Assembly (NCBI RefSeq): GCF_037120705.1
Contig: NZ_JAWLJU010000001.1
Location: 620,001 to 684,000, forward strand
Reading direction: 5' to 3'
Source of the DNA: Pseudoalteromonas sp. UG3-2
GTDB taxonomy: Bacteria; Pseudomonadota; Gammaproteobacteria; Enterobacterales; Alteromonadaceae
Length of the DNA stretch: 64,000 nucleotides
Below the pieces are notes generated by a model. It did no database searches, had not been told where the DNA came from, and was given only the letters and a program-made list of their open reading frames with translations. Positions 17,871 to 27,941 of this stretch are shown here, piece after piece. Positions within the stretch are counted from its first letter, which is position 1, and every line of letters starts with the position of its first letter. The translations under genes and the position numbers were made by a program.

Positions 17871-19094
17871 CTAGTTTACTGATTCAATTTTGTTAAAGTC
17901 GACTAAATTATCTTTTGGTGAGCTATCGATATTGCTCACGGTCTTGAACTTGCTGTAGCCAATATAGGCAAAACAAGAGAAGAACAGACCGATCACTAAC
18001 GCACCAACCCACTGGATCTGCAGGAAGTTAAGCTTAAATAGCAAGGTCAATAGCGATAACGCGACGATATTAAATAAAATATAGTTTCTTTTTCCTAAAC
18101 GACTAACAGTTAGGTTCAAGTTATCGGTATAAAGTCGAATGAGTGAGTCAAGTGAGTTAATTACAAATACCACACCGACGAACACCATCGCGAAATTCTT
18201 GATACCCGTTGTTGGGATCCCCGCCTCATGGTAGTGATAAAGCACGCTGAACCAAGCTGCGATAGGAATAGATGGGAACACCAACATCGCCGCTAGCACT
18301 TGGTAGGTCTTCAAACCACCCACAAAGCGTGAGGTAAACTGACCAATCATGATGCTCCACGCGAACCACCAGAATAGGTAGAACTCATGGTAATCATTCA
18401 GTGGCAAGACAAACTGATGGATATTGGCAAAGTAATCACCAAGTAAGACTAGATTGTCCGTGTAAGCCGACATTTCACTGTCGCCAAACAAGAATGCAGC
18501 AGCCCACATAAAGGCGATTAAACCAATAAATACCCAAGTGGTAGTGATACTTAAAAAGCGCACATACTTAAGGCTAGTACTTGAATATACCGCAAACGCA
18601 ATAGCAGCGAATACAATCAAGTAGAAGGTCGGAATAACCGACTCGCCGTCACCCACGCTCGGTAAATACCAAGGCAGATTCGACAACAGTAAGAATGCCG
18701 TAAACGCACAAGTACCGATGATCACTAGGTTATTAATAAACTTCACCCAAGGAATTTCAAAGAATTTCACTTTGGGCTCTATTACGCAGAAATAAAAACA
18801 CGTAAGAAAGTAGAACCCCCAGATTAAGAACCCCCAGAAACCAAATTCAATGGCTAATGGGTTGGTAAATCCATATTCTGGGCTTGCTTTTATGTCTGCG
18901 TAACCCGCAAACTCCGTAAGCGGAAACATGATAAGGCCAACGTCGAGGCCAGAAGTAAATAAGATAGCAATAAACGTAAACGTTTTAACCGGTGTCACAC
19001 CGACGCACTGTAGGTTACCCCACTTCACTAAAATAAAGGCGATTGCCAATAGAGTGAAAATGATGCCTGCACTAAGCCATACTGTCATTATCAC
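17871..19094 (-). CDS. Short BCCT-family transporter (probable choline/betaine uptake)
   Basis: A 407-residue protein with about eleven membrane helices. BCCT hallmarks are the Trp-rich segment FYLFWWFAWSIMIGQFTSRF, corresponding to the substrate and sodium site of BetP/BetT, and ARIS-like residues after it. Family members are usually 500 residues or more with 12 helices; this one is clearly shorter and its Trp box is diverged (one Trp replaced). It is encoded just downstream of betIBA (150-base gap) and just upstream of a porin, so it probably brings in choline or glycine betaine. Assignment to BCCT is firm in outline; the exact substrate is inferred from context. Confidence 0.72.
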   Translation of the reverse strand: MIMTVWLSAGIIFTLLAIAFILVKWGNLQCVGVTPVKTFTFIAILFTSGLDVGLIMFPLTEFAGYADIKASPEYGFTNPLAIEFGFWGFLIWGFYFLTCFYFCVIEPKVKFFEIPWVKFINNLVIIGTCAFTAFLLLSNLPWYLPSVGDGESVIPTFYLIVFAAIAFAVYSSTSLKYVRFLSITTTWVFIGLIAFMWAAAFLFGDSEMSAYTDNLVLLGDYFANIHQFVLPLNDYHEFYLFWWFAWSIMIGQFTSRFVGGLKTYQVLAAMLVFPSIPIAAWFSVLYHYHEAGIPTTGIKNFAMVFVGVVFVINSLDSLIRLYTDNLNLTVSRLGKRNYILFNIVALSLLTLLFKLNFLQIQWVGALVIGLFFSCFAYIGYSKFKTVSNIDSSPKDNLVDFNKIESVN

Positions 19095-19244
19095 CCTCCC
19101 AAAATAGATAGAAGTAACTCATTTTTTCTCCGTTTTTATATTATAGATAAACTAAGCTCGCATTAATGCCGCACGAAATATTCATGCGGCATGCCACTGC
19201 AAGTCCCACATGAGGCACGAAACTTCCTCACACGGGTGGCAAAT

Positions 19245-20912
19245 TTAAATCTCCGAACTGCGCTGCACTTGTTGCCAATTTTGCGTCATCGCGACATTGA
19301 CGTTTTCTTCAGCTAAAGGTGGATTGCCCAAGATCATGTCCGCCGCTTTCTCGGCGACCATGATGGTTGGCCCGTTTAGGTTGCCATTGGGAATGGTTGG
19401 GAAAATCGATGAGTCAACGACTCGCAAGTTTTCCACACCACGAACACGGGTTTTCGAGTCCACCACAGCCATGTCGTCTTCACCCATTTTGCACGAGCAA
19501 GAAGGGTGATAAGCACTTTCCACCGCTTGGCGGACAAAGGCATCAATCTCTTCATCGCTTTGTACCTGCTCACCCGGTTGAATTTCGCTTTCACGGAACT
19601 CATCAAAAGCACTTTGCTCAATGATTTCACGGGTTAATCTGACGCAGGCTCTGAAGCCTTCAATGTCTTCTTGTGCTTGGAGGTAGTTAAATAAGATCTT
19701 TGGCGCCACCGTCGGATCCGCTGACTGGATCGTCACTTCACCGCGACTCTTAGGTTTATTGTGACCCACATGCACTTGGAAACCGTGCCCTGCAAAGGCA
19801 CTCTTACCATCGTAACGGATCGCTGCTGGTAAGAAGTGATACTGCAGGTCTGGCCACTCAACCCCAGCCTTAGAGCGAATAAAGGCACATGATTCAAAGT
19901 GGTTAGTCGCACCTAAACCAGACTTATTTAATAACCATTGAGCACCAATTAGGCCTTTTGAGAACAGCCCCAACTTGCCATTTAAGGTGATCGGCTGCTT
20001 ACACTTATATTGAAAGTAAAACTCCAGGTGGTCTTGCAGGTTTTTACCCACACCCGGTAAGTGATGTTTCACTTCCACACCAGCGGCTTCAAGCGCTTCA
20101 CGGTCACCAATACCAGATAACTGCAATAGGTGCGGTGAACCAACAGAGCCGGCACTCAGCACCACTTCTTTGTTGGCAGTGGCGGTTTTTACTTGACCCT
20201 TAACGCGATATTCCACCCCTTTGGCCACCTTGTTGTCATCCACAATGACTTTTTGCGCTAAGGCGCCAGTAACCACAGTGAGGTTACTACGGTGCTTAAT
20301 GGGGTCTAAGTAAGCGCGGCTAGATGAACAACGTTTGCCGTTTTTCACCGTCATGTGCATAGGGCCGAAGCCTTCTTGCTGCTCACCATTGTAATCTTTG
20401 GTGAAGGCATAACCTGCTTGTTCACCAGCGCTAATAAAGGCGCGGTAAAGCGGGTTGGCCATTTCATTACCATTATTGGTACCCAGTGGACCTTGGCCAC
20501 CACGGTACTCATCCTCACCTAAGTACCAAGACTCAGCACGCTTGAAGTAAGGCAAACAAGATTGATAATCCCACCCTTCAGCGCCATGTTGCTGCCACTC
20601 ATCAAAATCTTTAGCATGGCCACGTACGTACACCATGCCGTTAATCGATGATGAGCCACCTAAGACCTTGCCCCGCGGGCAGTGCATCACGCGGTTATCC
20701 AAATACGGCTCAGGCTCGGTGTGGAACTGCCAAGCGTATTTGTCGGTATTCATAGGGATCGACAAAGCGGTTGGCATTTGAATAAAAATACTCTTATCAC
20801 TGCCACCGGTTTCCAGCAGCAGTACTTTATGAGCCGGGTTTTCTGACAAACGATTGGCTAACACACAGCCAGCAGAGCCCGCTCCAACGATAATATAATC
20901 AAACTCAGTCAT
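19245..20912 (-). CDS. betA: Choline dehydrogenase
   Basis: A 555-residue flavoprotein of the GMC oxidoreductase family. FAD is bound at the N terminus ([17 protein letters not shown], residues 6-22). GMC signatures follow: [19 protein letters not shown] near residue 80 and the second signature [15 protein letters not shown] near residue 255. The C-terminal part carries [13 protein letters not shown] with the active-site His, and [17 protein letters not shown]. It oxidises choline to betaine aldehyde at the membrane. It lies 12 bases after betB in the betI-betB-betA order. It is full length for BetA. Confidence 0.95.
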   Translation of the reverse strand: MTEFDYIIVGAGSAGCVLANRLSENPAHKVLLLETGGSDKSIFIQMPTALSIPMNTDKYAWQFHTEPEPYLDNRVMHCPRGKVLGGSSSINGMVYVRGHAKDFDEWQQHGAEGWDYQSCLPYFKRAESWYLGEDEYRGGQGPLGTNNGNEMANPLYRAFISAGEQAGYAFTKDYNGEQQEGFGPMHMTVKNGKRCSSSRAYLDPIKHRSNLTVVTGALAQKVIVDDNKVAKGVEYRVKGQVKTATANKEVVLSAGSVGSPHLLQLSGIGDREALEAAGVEVKHHLPGVGKNLQDHLEFYFQYKCKQPITLNGKLGLFSKGLIGAQWLLNKSGLGATNHFESCAFIRSKAGVEWPDLQYHFLPAAIRYDGKSAFAGHGFQVHVGHNKPKSRGEVTIQSADPTVAPKILFNYLQAQEDIEGFRACVRLTREIIEQSAFDEFRESEIQPGEQVQSDEEIDAFVRQAVESAYHPSCSCKMGEDDMAVVDSKTRVRGVENLRVVDSSIFPTIPNGNLNGPTIMVAEKAADMILGNPPLAEENVNVAMTQNWQQVQRSSEI

Positions 20913-20924
20913 AGTACTCCTCGA

Positions 20925-22388
20925 TTAAAATGGGCTTTCGATATCACACATGCCAACGTATACCGACTTTGTCTGGGTATACTGGTCTAGTGTCTCGACG
21001 CCATTTTCACGGCCAATACCGGACTGTTTATAACCCCCCACTGGCATTTCAGCAGGAGAGTTGCCGTAGCTATTAATCCAGCAGATCCCAGCCTCTAATT
21101 GATGAATTACACGATGTGCACGTTGAATGTTTTGGCTAAATACCCCAGCCGCTAAACCAAGATGGGTATTGTTAGCACGCTCGATAACCTCTTGCTCGTC
21201 GTCGAACACCAGCACTGACATCACTGGGCCAAATATTTCTTCTTTTACTATGGTCATATCGTCATGGCAGTCGACAAAAACCGTAGGCGCTACAAAATAG
21301 CCCTTAGGTGCAGACTCTGGCTGAATGGCTTCACCACCAGTAAGTACTGTGGCCCCTTCCGCTTTGCCTTTTTCGATGTAACTCATGACTAGCTCATGGT
21401 GAGGCTTGGAAATAAGCGCGCCAAGATTGACATTAGGGTCTAACGGATCGCCTGCAACAATATTATTTTCTGTGCGCTGCTTCAGTTCAGCAAGGAAGGC
21501 ATCGTAGGCATCGCGGTGCACAAATACGCGCGTACAGTTAGTACACACTTCACCTTGAGTGTAGAAATTACCGAGCATAGCAGCACTAACCGCTTGAGAA
21601 ATGTCGGCGTCTTCAAAGACGATAAGCGGTGACTTACCACCTAGCTCCATGGTCACTTCTTTGAGATTGCTAGCAGCGCTTTGCATGACCTTTTTGCCTG
21701 TACCCACTTCACCGGTAAACGAAACTTTTTCAATCTCAGGGTGAGTCGTAAGCCACTGACCAACCTCTGCAGCGCCTTGCACTACGTTGAATACGCCAGC
21801 AGGAACACCTGCTTCAATAAAGATTTCAGCCAGTTTAATCGCACCACGCGGGGTTTCTTCTGACGGTTTAAAAATTAACGCGTTCCCCGCGGCAAGAGCA
21901 GGGCCTGACTTCCAGCACGCAATCTGTAGCGGGTAGTTCCAAGCCCCAATGCCAGCACAAATGCCTAATGGTTCTTTGCGAGTGTAAAAGAAGTCATCGC
22001 CTACAGGCTGTTGTGAACCAATTTGTGCAGGTGCAAGTCCAGCAAAGTACTCAATCACATCGGCGCCTGTTTGAATGTCAACGCACTCAGCCTCTTGCCA
22101 TGGTTTGCCAGTGTCTAGCACTTCAATCTTTGCCAGCTCATCATTGCGTTCGTGCAATAAAGCAACGGCTTTATGTAAAATTCGGCTACGTTCAATTGGA
22201 GTCATTTTTGACCAAACAGCAAAGCCTTCTTTGGCACTGTTAATGGCAGCTTGTTGAATGCTTTCATCGGCGACTTCGACTTCGTAAATCACCTCATCTG
22301 TTGCAGGGTTTTTAACAGCAAACGTATCGCCTGAACGATTCGCCAAAAACTGGCCATGAATAAAATTTTGGTATACAGGGACTGTCAC
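20925..22388 (-). CDS. betB: Betaine aldehyde dehydrogenase
   Basis: About 487 residues from a GTG at 22388, with GGAGG in the end of betI just upstream; a TTG four codons earlier lies inside that ribosome site and is unlikely. Aldehyde dehydrogenase hallmarks are present: [15 protein letters not shown], the catalytic-Glu motif [12 protein letters not shown] and the nucleophile region [11 protein letters not shown]. It oxidises betaine aldehyde to glycine betaine with NAD(P)+. It almost abuts betI (stop TAA, one base, then GTG), so the two are coupled. Glycine betaine is the usual osmoprotectant of marine bacteria. Confidence 0.94.
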   Translation of the reverse strand: MTVPVYQNFIHGQFLANRSGDTFAVKNPATDEVIYEVEVADESIQQAAINSAKEGFAVWSKMTPIERSRILHKAVALLHERNDELAKIEVLDTGKPWQEAECVDIQTGADVIEYFAGLAPAQIGSQQPVGDDFFYTRKEPLGICAGIGAWNYPLQIACWKSGPALAAGNALIFKPSEETPRGAIKLAEIFIEAGVPAGVFNVVQGAAEVGQWLTTHPEIEKVSFTGEVGTGKKVMQSAASNLKEVTMELGGKSPLIVFEDADISQAVSAAMLGNFYTQGEVCTNCTRVFVHRDAYDAFLAELKQRTENNIVAGDPLDPNVNLGALISKPHHELVMSYIEKGKAEGATVLTGGEAIQPESAPKGYFVAPTVFVDCHDDMTIVKEEIFGPVMSVLVFDDEQEVIERANNTHLGLAAGVFSQNIQRAHRVIHQLEAGICWINSYGNSPAEMPVGGYKQSGIGRENGVETLDQYTQTKSVYVGMCDIESPF

Positions 22389-22389
22389 A

Positions 22390-22980
22390 TTATCCTCCAA
22401 ACTGCTCTATTAGTGATTGAATGTAGCGCTTAGCCAGTGCTTCGCTGTGTGCAAAGGCTTGATGGTCGGCTTTACTGAGAACGGCCCTAAGCCATAAACC
22501 ATCAATCATACCCGCAGCCAACTCAGCGGCTTCTTGTGCTTGGGTACGGGTCATAAATGCTGCAAATGACACCGTTAAGTTACTTTGTAAACGTTTGCTA
22601 TTGACCCGTTGTAGTCGGTGTAACTCTTCGTCGTGCATGGACTGCGCCCAGAAACTCAACCAAGTACGCGTGGCATTCGATTGCTGTTGAACCATGGCAA
22701 AGTTCGATTCAACGATAAACATCAACCGCTCCAGGGGGCTGCAGTTGTGGCTGGTTTTATCCAGCAGGGCATACTTAAGGTTATTTAATAAGTAGCGCAC
22801 TGTTGCTTCAATTAAGCCTTGTTTACCACCAAAGTAATGGCTAATGATCCCTGATGAGAGACCCGCCCTTTTACTAATACTGTTGATGGTCGTTGCTTGT
22901 AATCCGAGTTCCGCAACAGACTCTAATGTGGCGTCAATTAGCTGCTGACGACGAACAGGTTCCATTCCGACTTTTGGCAT
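22390..22980 (-). CDS. betI: TetR-family repressor BetI
   Basis: A 196-residue regulator starting [18 protein letters not shown], the typical BetI opening, with the TetR helix-turn-helix at about 27-47 ([21 protein letters not shown]). It is the first gene of betI-betB-betA. A perfect palindrome lies ten bases before its start codon and is the probable BetI operator, so the operon should be released from repression by choline. Confidence 0.93.
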   Translation of the reverse strand: MPKVGMEPVRRQQLIDATLESVAELGLQATTINSISKRAGLSSGIISHYFGGKQGLIEATVRYLLNNLKYALLDKTSHNCSPLERLMFIVESNFAMVQQQSNATRTWLSFWAQSMHDEELHRLQRVNSKRLQSNLTVSFAAFMTRTQAQEAAELAAGMIDGLWLRAVLSKADHQAFAHSEALAKRYIQSLIEQFGG

Positions 22981-22989
22981 AGCTTTTTA

Positions 22990-23009
22990 TTAATTGACCG
23001 TTCAATTAA
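22990..23009. promoter_or_regulatory. Probable BetI operator
   Basis: Perfect palindrome TTAATTGA-CCGT-TCAATTAA, ending ten bases before the betI start. Its size and position fit a TetR-type dimer site, and the TTGA...TCAA core is the sort seen at BetI-controlled promoters. Confidence 0.7.
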
Positions 23010-23418
23010 AATAAATGGTAGAGTGATAAAAATGAGACTTCAAGGTTGACTTTTTGTAAAAAGCCAATTTTTTGACGTGTGTACCTAGCTTAATCCCATG
23101 ATAGCTAAGGGGTTTCGCGGGTTACAAAAAATATTAAAAAAATTTCAAAAATTCGGGAATTTGCAGCAATTTGAGGGCATAAATCTTAAAATTCTCGAAA
23201 AATTATGCGCTGAAAGGGCTCATCGCCAGATCAAAGGCAGTATGAAATGAGAGTAAAAAAGCCAAAATGGCTGCCATAATCTAAAGGGAAAGCTAAACGG
23301 TGGGAAATAACGGCGAGGCGAATTAGCAATGCAGCCACATTGAGCCAAACGATTTAATATCCAATCAACTAAAATAACAGGCAACATAAGAACCATATGC
23401 TGCAGTGAAATCACGTGG
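23010..23418. other. Intergenic region, AT-rich, no gene supported
   Basis: Between betI and the solute-binding protein gene. It contains runs of A/T near 23125-23150 and two short minus-strand frames of under 80 codons that lack ribosome sites and recognisable domains. Promoter elements for betI are expected at its left end. Confidence 0.5.
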
Positions 23419-24225
23419 CTATGGCGGTGGTGAAATACCGCGAAAATGACCATCACTGCGGTAGCTATTCACCAGCAGCTCTATCTGAGGCTTTAGTTGG
23501 CCAATCGCATCGTTAATACGGGCTTGTTCGAGCTGATTAAAAGCCCCTTTACGCAACAACATATGCACTTGATTGTCATGCACCACATATGGCCATACTT
23601 CCGCTTCTTGGTTGCCCAGCTCATTAATGAAGTAACTTCCAGTAATAATATCGTCAACAATGAAATCAACACGGCCTTTCATCAGCATCTCAACTCGGCT
23701 TTTTGCACTGGCAATACTGACAAAGTTGTCTTGATAGCTCTCTATCTGCTTTAGCTTTTTTAATTCGTCACCATAATACGAACCAATACTTAAACCGATA
23801 CTTCGTTGCTGTTTCAGCAAGCTTTCTAAGCTCGTTATTGCAGTGGCAGGGCGCAGCGAAAACAACCGCATCCTTTCAAAGCGGTAAGGCCGAGTAAAAT
23901 CACCGTATTGCTCGCGCTGTTTGGTATAACTGGTCATCAAGGCAACGTCAATAACGCCTTTAGACATTTCCTCAAACGTTCTTGCACTGGAGGGAAGGCG
24001 GATGTAATTGGTGCAGATGGTAGTATGCTGGAAAACTAATTCCGCTATTTCAACGTCCAGCCCCCATGGACCATGCTGATCAAATACCGTCAAGGGTGGC
24101 CAATCGGCAACCACACCAATATTTATGGTCTTCTTGCAGGCACTCGCGGCGCTACAAAACAACATCAAGCCACAGCAAAGTAGTAGCCATTGGAGCTGTT
24201 TTGTCAGACAATCGAATTTCGTCAT
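23419..24225 (-). CDS. Periplasmic solute-binding protein, amino-acid type (SBP_bac_3)
   Basis: A 268-residue exported protein with a signal peptide ending near SAASA (about residue 28). The mature part opens with TINIGVVADWPPLTVFDQHGPWGLDVEIAEL, the standard first lobe of extracellular solute-binding family 3, and continues with VDVALMTSYTKQREQYGDFTRPY. No permease or ATPase gene is adjacent. Many such orphan proteins in Alteromonadales act as sensors or have lost their transporter. The ligand is unknown. Confidence 0.82.
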   Translation of the reverse strand: MTKFDCLTKQLQWLLLCCGLMLFCSAASACKKTINIGVVADWPPLTVFDQHGPWGLDVEIAELVFQHTTICTNYIRLPSSARTFEEMSKGVIDVALMTSYTKQREQYGDFTRPYRFERMRLFSLRPATAITSLESLLKQQRSIGLSIGSYYGDELKKLKQIESYQDNFVSIASAKSRVEMLMKGRVDFIVDDIITGSYFINELGNQEAEVWPYVVHDNQVHMLLRKGAFNQLEQARINDAIGQLKPQIELLVNSYRSDGHFRGISPPP

Positions 24226-24633
24226 AGTGCCTCTGTTATTTGCTCGACAACGTACAAAAGCAGTTCTTAAAACCCATCGGTGTTATCTCAAAGCGACTTA
24301 ATTACATGGGTGGAAATAAAATTAGGTTGCGACTTTCAGGGTTATTAACAACTTAGCAATAAGAAGAGAATAGATGACAAGCGCATATAATGACACCCAG
24401 TGCCTTAAAAAAGTACCGGGATGACATCAGATCAAGGTTTTATTAACTGCGCGAAAATGTTCAGTATCACTGAGATTAATTATGCAGTGGCAGTCAAATA
24501 GCGGATTGAATATGCCACATCGAGTAATGTAAAAATAAAAAATGCACGAGCCTAGAGCGGCAGCGGCAAAAAGCAAAAATCCTGATCCAAGCCGTATTTG
24601 GGATTAAACATCAACGGTTCAGTGACTGGCGTC
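24226..24633. other. Intergenic region, no gene supported
   Basis: About 400 bases between the solute-binding protein start and the XRE regulator stop (both genes on the minus strand). It is AT-rich, and no frame with both a start site and a recognisable domain was seen. It should hold the promoter of the solute-binding protein gene. Confidence 0.4.
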
Positions 24634-24846
24634 TTACCTCTGATACTCAAACACCGACTCAATGGAAGTATTAAACACCTTGGCAATTCGAAAGGCCACT
24701 TCAAGAGAAGGGGAGTATTTCGCCGCTTCAATGGCCATGATGGTTTGTCGCGTAACACCAACTAAATCGGCTAATTGTTTTTGCGTCATTTCATCATGTA
24801 AGAAGCGCAGTTTTCTAATATTGTTTTTTATTGGCAACTCAGCCAT
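24634..24846 (-). CDS. Small XRE-family transcriptional regulator
   Basis: A 70-residue Cro/CI-type protein starting at the ATG at 24846 (GAGGAG upstream), not the earlier in-frame ATG. Nearly the whole protein is one helix-turn-helix: NIRKLRFLHDEMTQKQLADL, then VGVTRQTIMAIEAAKYSPSL. Its start overlaps the end of the upstream membrane-protein gene by eight bases, so the pair is coupled. This compact YgzD-like type, with VTRQTI in the recognition helix, usually controls the partner membrane-protein gene. Confidence 0.88.
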   Translation of the reverse strand: MAELPIKNNIRKLRFLHDEMTQKQLADLVGVTRQTIMAIEAAKYSPSLEVAFRIAKVFNTSIESVFEYQR

Positions 24847-25339
24847 AACTGGCTCCTCTATGCGCCTGCACAAGTTGCGTTCCATAGCCCACCAGCTCCG
24901 CCAAAAGAAAAGACACCACTAAGATGTGTAACGCTAAAAATGGAACCGCAATAGTCGCCCCTTGCGGCCAACCATGTGCTTCTGCAGTATATTGGAATAT
25001 GGCTACACACACACCAGATTGTAATACCCAGTAGGCTGGCTTAAGCCCAGCTAAGGCAATAAGTCGTTGGCGTTCATCTAAGGGTTTATCGACATTATCA
25101 TCACTGACAAAAGCTAATAAGACACGCCCTGCAATAGAGACAATAATTGAAATAACAACGACCTTTAGCAGCAACCCGGAGACCCAGCTTGGGTCTTCAC
25201 GCATAACGTCACTGGCGCTAAGCAACTCAGTGGCATAAAAGTAAAGTACATAGCCGGTAACCAGTAACTCCACCGTAATGGTTAAATCACGAAAACTAAG
25301 AGAGTCTAAAAAAGCCTTGAGCTTATTGTCATTATCCAT
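24839..25339 (-). CDS. Four-helix membrane protein paired with XRE regulator (DUF2178-like)
   Basis: A 166-residue membrane protein with about four helices: 20-38, 52-75, 100-118 and 130-150. A cytoplasmic loop carries DKPLDERQRLI, the DERE/DERQ motif often seen in DUF2178-like proteins encoded next to small XRE regulators. Function is unknown. It is co-transcribed and overlaps with the XRE gene. Confidence 0.65.
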   Translation of the reverse strand: MDNDNKLKAFLDSLSFRDLTITVELLVTGYVLYFYATELLSASDVMREDPSWVSGLLLKVVVISIIVSIAGRVLLAFVSDDNVDKPLDERQRLIALAGLKPAYWVLQSGVCVAIFQYTAEAHGWPQGATIAVPFLALHILVVSFLLAELVGYGTQLVQAHRGASYG

Positions 25340-25451
25340 GTTAAATACACCATACTCTAAGTTAAATATTTTTTACATTGATAGGTTAGAATTCAACCAA
25401 GACAATGTCAAATAAATTTTACCTCAAGAAAAATAAGTTTGACCTATCACC

Positions 25452-25477
25452 AAAAAAGGCCGGGAAACCCGACCTTT
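25452..25477 (-). terminator. Terminator of the malate synthase gene
   Basis: On the minus strand, AAAGGTCGGG pairs with CCCGGCCTTT (one G-T pair) around a three-base loop, ending in six Ts, 46 bases past the glcB stop. Confidence 0.8.
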
Positions 25478-25522
25478 GCTCTGACATCAAAAATAAATTT
25501 AACAGGGTGCTTAGCTAAGCCA

Positions 25523-27700
25523 TTATCCCAGTTGGCGTTTGTACGCTTGACGATATGCATGCAGCAGCGGCTCGGTATAGCCATTGGGCTGCAGCTTGCC
25601 TTCAAACACCAGTGCAATCGCCGCTTTATAGGCCAAGTTTTCGCCTAGCGGCTTACCTTCTTGCACCATAGGCTGGTAGTGTGAGTCATGCTGACTTTGA
25701 CCATCTACGACCACTGCCATACGCTGAAATGTTTTCTCAACTTGCTCGGCAGTACAAATGCCGTGATGTAACCAGTTGGCGATATGCTGACTGGAGACCC
25801 GTAAAGTAGCTCGGTCTTCCATTAAACCAATATGATTAATGTCAGGCACTTTTGAGCAGCCGACGCCTTGGTCTATCCATCTCACCACATAGCCTAAAAT
25901 CCCTTGCACATTATTATCCAATTCCGCCTGAATATCTTCTGCCGAGAGACGGTTGTCTAGCATTAATGGTGGCGTTAACAGACTGTCTAACGAGGCTTGC
26001 TGACGGGTTTTAATTTCTAGTTGCCGAGCAAAGACATCAACATAGTGATAGTGCATGGCGTGTAAGGTTGCTGCGGTAGGTGACGGCACCCAAGCAGTAT
26101 TCGCTCCCGACTCTGGGTGACCTTGCTTTTGCTCCATCATCAAGGCCATCTTGTCTGGCATTGGCCACATGCCTTTGCCGATCTGGGCCTTTTTGCTAAA
26201 GCCCGTTTTTAAACCAATATCGACATTTTGATCTTCATATGCCGCTATCCAAGCCTGGCCCTTGATTTGCGCTTTAGGCAGCACAGCGCCGGCAAGCATC
26301 GAAGTATGGATTTCATCACCGGTTCTATCTAAAAAGCCAGTGTTAATAAAGACCACCCGTTGCTTTGCAGCTGCGATACACGCCTTGAGGTTCACTGAAG
26401 TACGGCGTTCTTCATCCATAATCCCCATTTTTATGGTGTTTTTAGGTAACGCTAGGAGCTGCTCTACCGCACTGAATAATTGTTCGGTAAACGCCACCTC
26501 TTCGGGACCATGCATTTTTGGCTTCACAATATTAATGCTGGCCGCGGTGGAGTTTTTAAATGGGCTGTTGCCTTGCAGATCATGCAGCGCAGCCAAACTG
26601 GTCATTATTGCATCTAAGATCCCTTCAAACTGCTCATTCCCCTGCTGATCGAGCACCGCCGGTGTGGTCATAAGGTGGCCAACGTTTCGCACAAACATCA
26701 TCGAACGCCCCTTAAGACTAAAACGCTGACCGTTTAAATCATAATAGCTGCGGTCAGCATTTAAGCTACGGGTCATGGCTTTACCCGATTTCGTAAAGGT
26801 TTCAGATAGGTCGCCACGCATAAGTCCTAGCCAATTACGATATACCAGCACTTTGTCCTCGGCATCAACCGCGGCAACCGAGTCCTCACAGTCCATGATG
26901 GTAGTTAACGCCGACTCTAACACCACGTCTTTGATCCCCGCTTTATCTGCCTGACCAATAGGGTGGTGAGGGTCAATTTGAATTTCGATGTGCAAATCGT
27001 GATGACGCAATAAAATGGCACTGGGATTTTGTGGCTCGCCTTGATACCCCACCAGCTGCTCTGGTTGCTTCAGTGTGACCTGAGATGAGTCGTTTAAGGT
27101 AATAATCAACTTGCCATCGAGAACCGCATAGTTACTGCTTTCAATGTGTGAACCTTGCTCAAGTGGCAGGGCGCGGTCGAGAAACTGCCTAGCGTAAGCC
27201 ATGACCTTAAAACCCCGAGTGGGGTTGTATTGTGCAGTGCGCTCAGCGCCATCCTCTTCAGATAAGACATCCGTGCCATACAAGGCATCATAGAGCGATC
27301 CCCAGCGGGCATTAGCAGCATTGAGAGCAAATCGCGCATTATTAACAGGTACCACTAGCTGTGGCGCGGCGGCGGCTGCTATTTCCGGTTCGACGTGTTG
27401 CGTTTCAATAGTAAAATCTTCTGGCTGTGGCTGTAGGTAACCAATCTCTTCAAGAAATGTCCGATACTCTTCAGCCTGCCAATCAGGGTGTTCACTGTGA
27501 TAGTCATCAATTTGTTGTTGCAAGCTATCTCTTTTCGCTAATAGTGCCTGATTGATGGGCGTCAGCTTGGTAAAAATATCAGCCAGTCCTTGCCAAAACT
27601 GCTGACTTTCAATGCCTGTGCCGGGAAGAAGTGACTGCTCGACAAATTGCGCAAGTGGGGTCGCGATTTGAAAGCCGGAGTGAGAGACGTACTTGCTCAT
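25523..27700 (-). CDS. glcB: Malate synthase G
   Basis: A 725-residue enzyme, the normal length for the G isoform. Typical stretches are TTIMDCEDSVAAVDAEDKVLVYRNWLGLM, MRSLNADRSY-like residues after it, and GIMDEERRTSVNLKACI in the barrel. It condenses glyoxylate with acetyl-CoA to malate in the cytoplasm. It is divergent from isocitrate lyase across 241 bases, so the glyoxylate shunt is encoded here as a back-to-back pair, likely under a shared control for growth on acetate, fatty acids or alkanes. Confidence 0.96.
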   Translation of the reverse strand: MSKYVSHSGFQIATPLAQFVEQSLLPGTGIESQQFWQGLADIFTKLTPINQALLAKRDSLQQQIDDYHSEHPDWQAEEYRTFLEEIGYLQPQPEDFTIETQHVEPEIAAAAAPQLVVPVNNARFALNAANARWGSLYDALYGTDVLSEEDGAERTAQYNPTRGFKVMAYARQFLDRALPLEQGSHIESSNYAVLDGKLIITLNDSSQVTLKQPEQLVGYQGEPQNPSAILLRHHDLHIEIQIDPHHPIGQADKAGIKDVVLESALTTIMDCEDSVAAVDAEDKVLVYRNWLGLMRGDLSETFTKSGKAMTRSLNADRSYYDLNGQRFSLKGRSMMFVRNVGHLMTTPAVLDQQGNEQFEGILDAIMTSLAALHDLQGNSPFKNSTAASINIVKPKMHGPEEVAFTEQLFSAVEQLLALPKNTIKMGIMDEERRTSVNLKACIAAAKQRVVFINTGFLDRTGDEIHTSMLAGAVLPKAQIKGQAWIAAYEDQNVDIGLKTGFSKKAQIGKGMWPMPDKMALMMEQKQGHPESGANTAWVPSPTAATLHAMHYHYVDVFARQLEIKTRQQASLDSLLTPPLMLDNRLSAEDIQAELDNNVQGILGYVVRWIDQGVGCSKVPDINHIGLMEDRATLRVSSQHIANWLHHGICTAEQVEKTFQRMAVVVDGQSQHDSHYQPMVQEGKPLGENLAYKAAIALVFEGKLQPNGYTEPLLHAYRQAYKRQLG

Positions 27701-27941
27701 GAGAAATCCTTGATAATTTTTTGAACGGATAGGTCAAACATAAAACAAATCTGACAAAAACAAACCCCTTTTACCATTCATGTTAAATATACTCACAATA
27801 ACAACTATAAATTTAAAAAATCTAAAAGTTCGGCCTAGTGTTTAATTAAGCGCGGCATCGACACCTCTCACTCTGCTCAATGCCGCAAACTAAACAACCA
27901 GAATTAATTTGATTAATGCACCCGTTCAAAGGAAGTTTATT

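Noticed and set aside
22840..22860. TTTTACTAAT, similar to the iteron core, in betI (another at about 58410 in the response regulator gene)
   Set aside because: Single occurrences inside coding sequence without the GATC part; expected by chance.
23220..23456. 78-codon minus-strand frame overlapping the end of the solute-binding protein gene
   Set aside because: Overlaps a real gene, has no recognisable domain and is rich in Phe, Pro and Trp; probably chance.
24910..24932. AAGATGTGTAACGCTAAA, reminiscent of E. coli Ter
   Set aside because: It lies within the coding region of the four-helix membrane protein, lacks the AGTATG part and fits chance.
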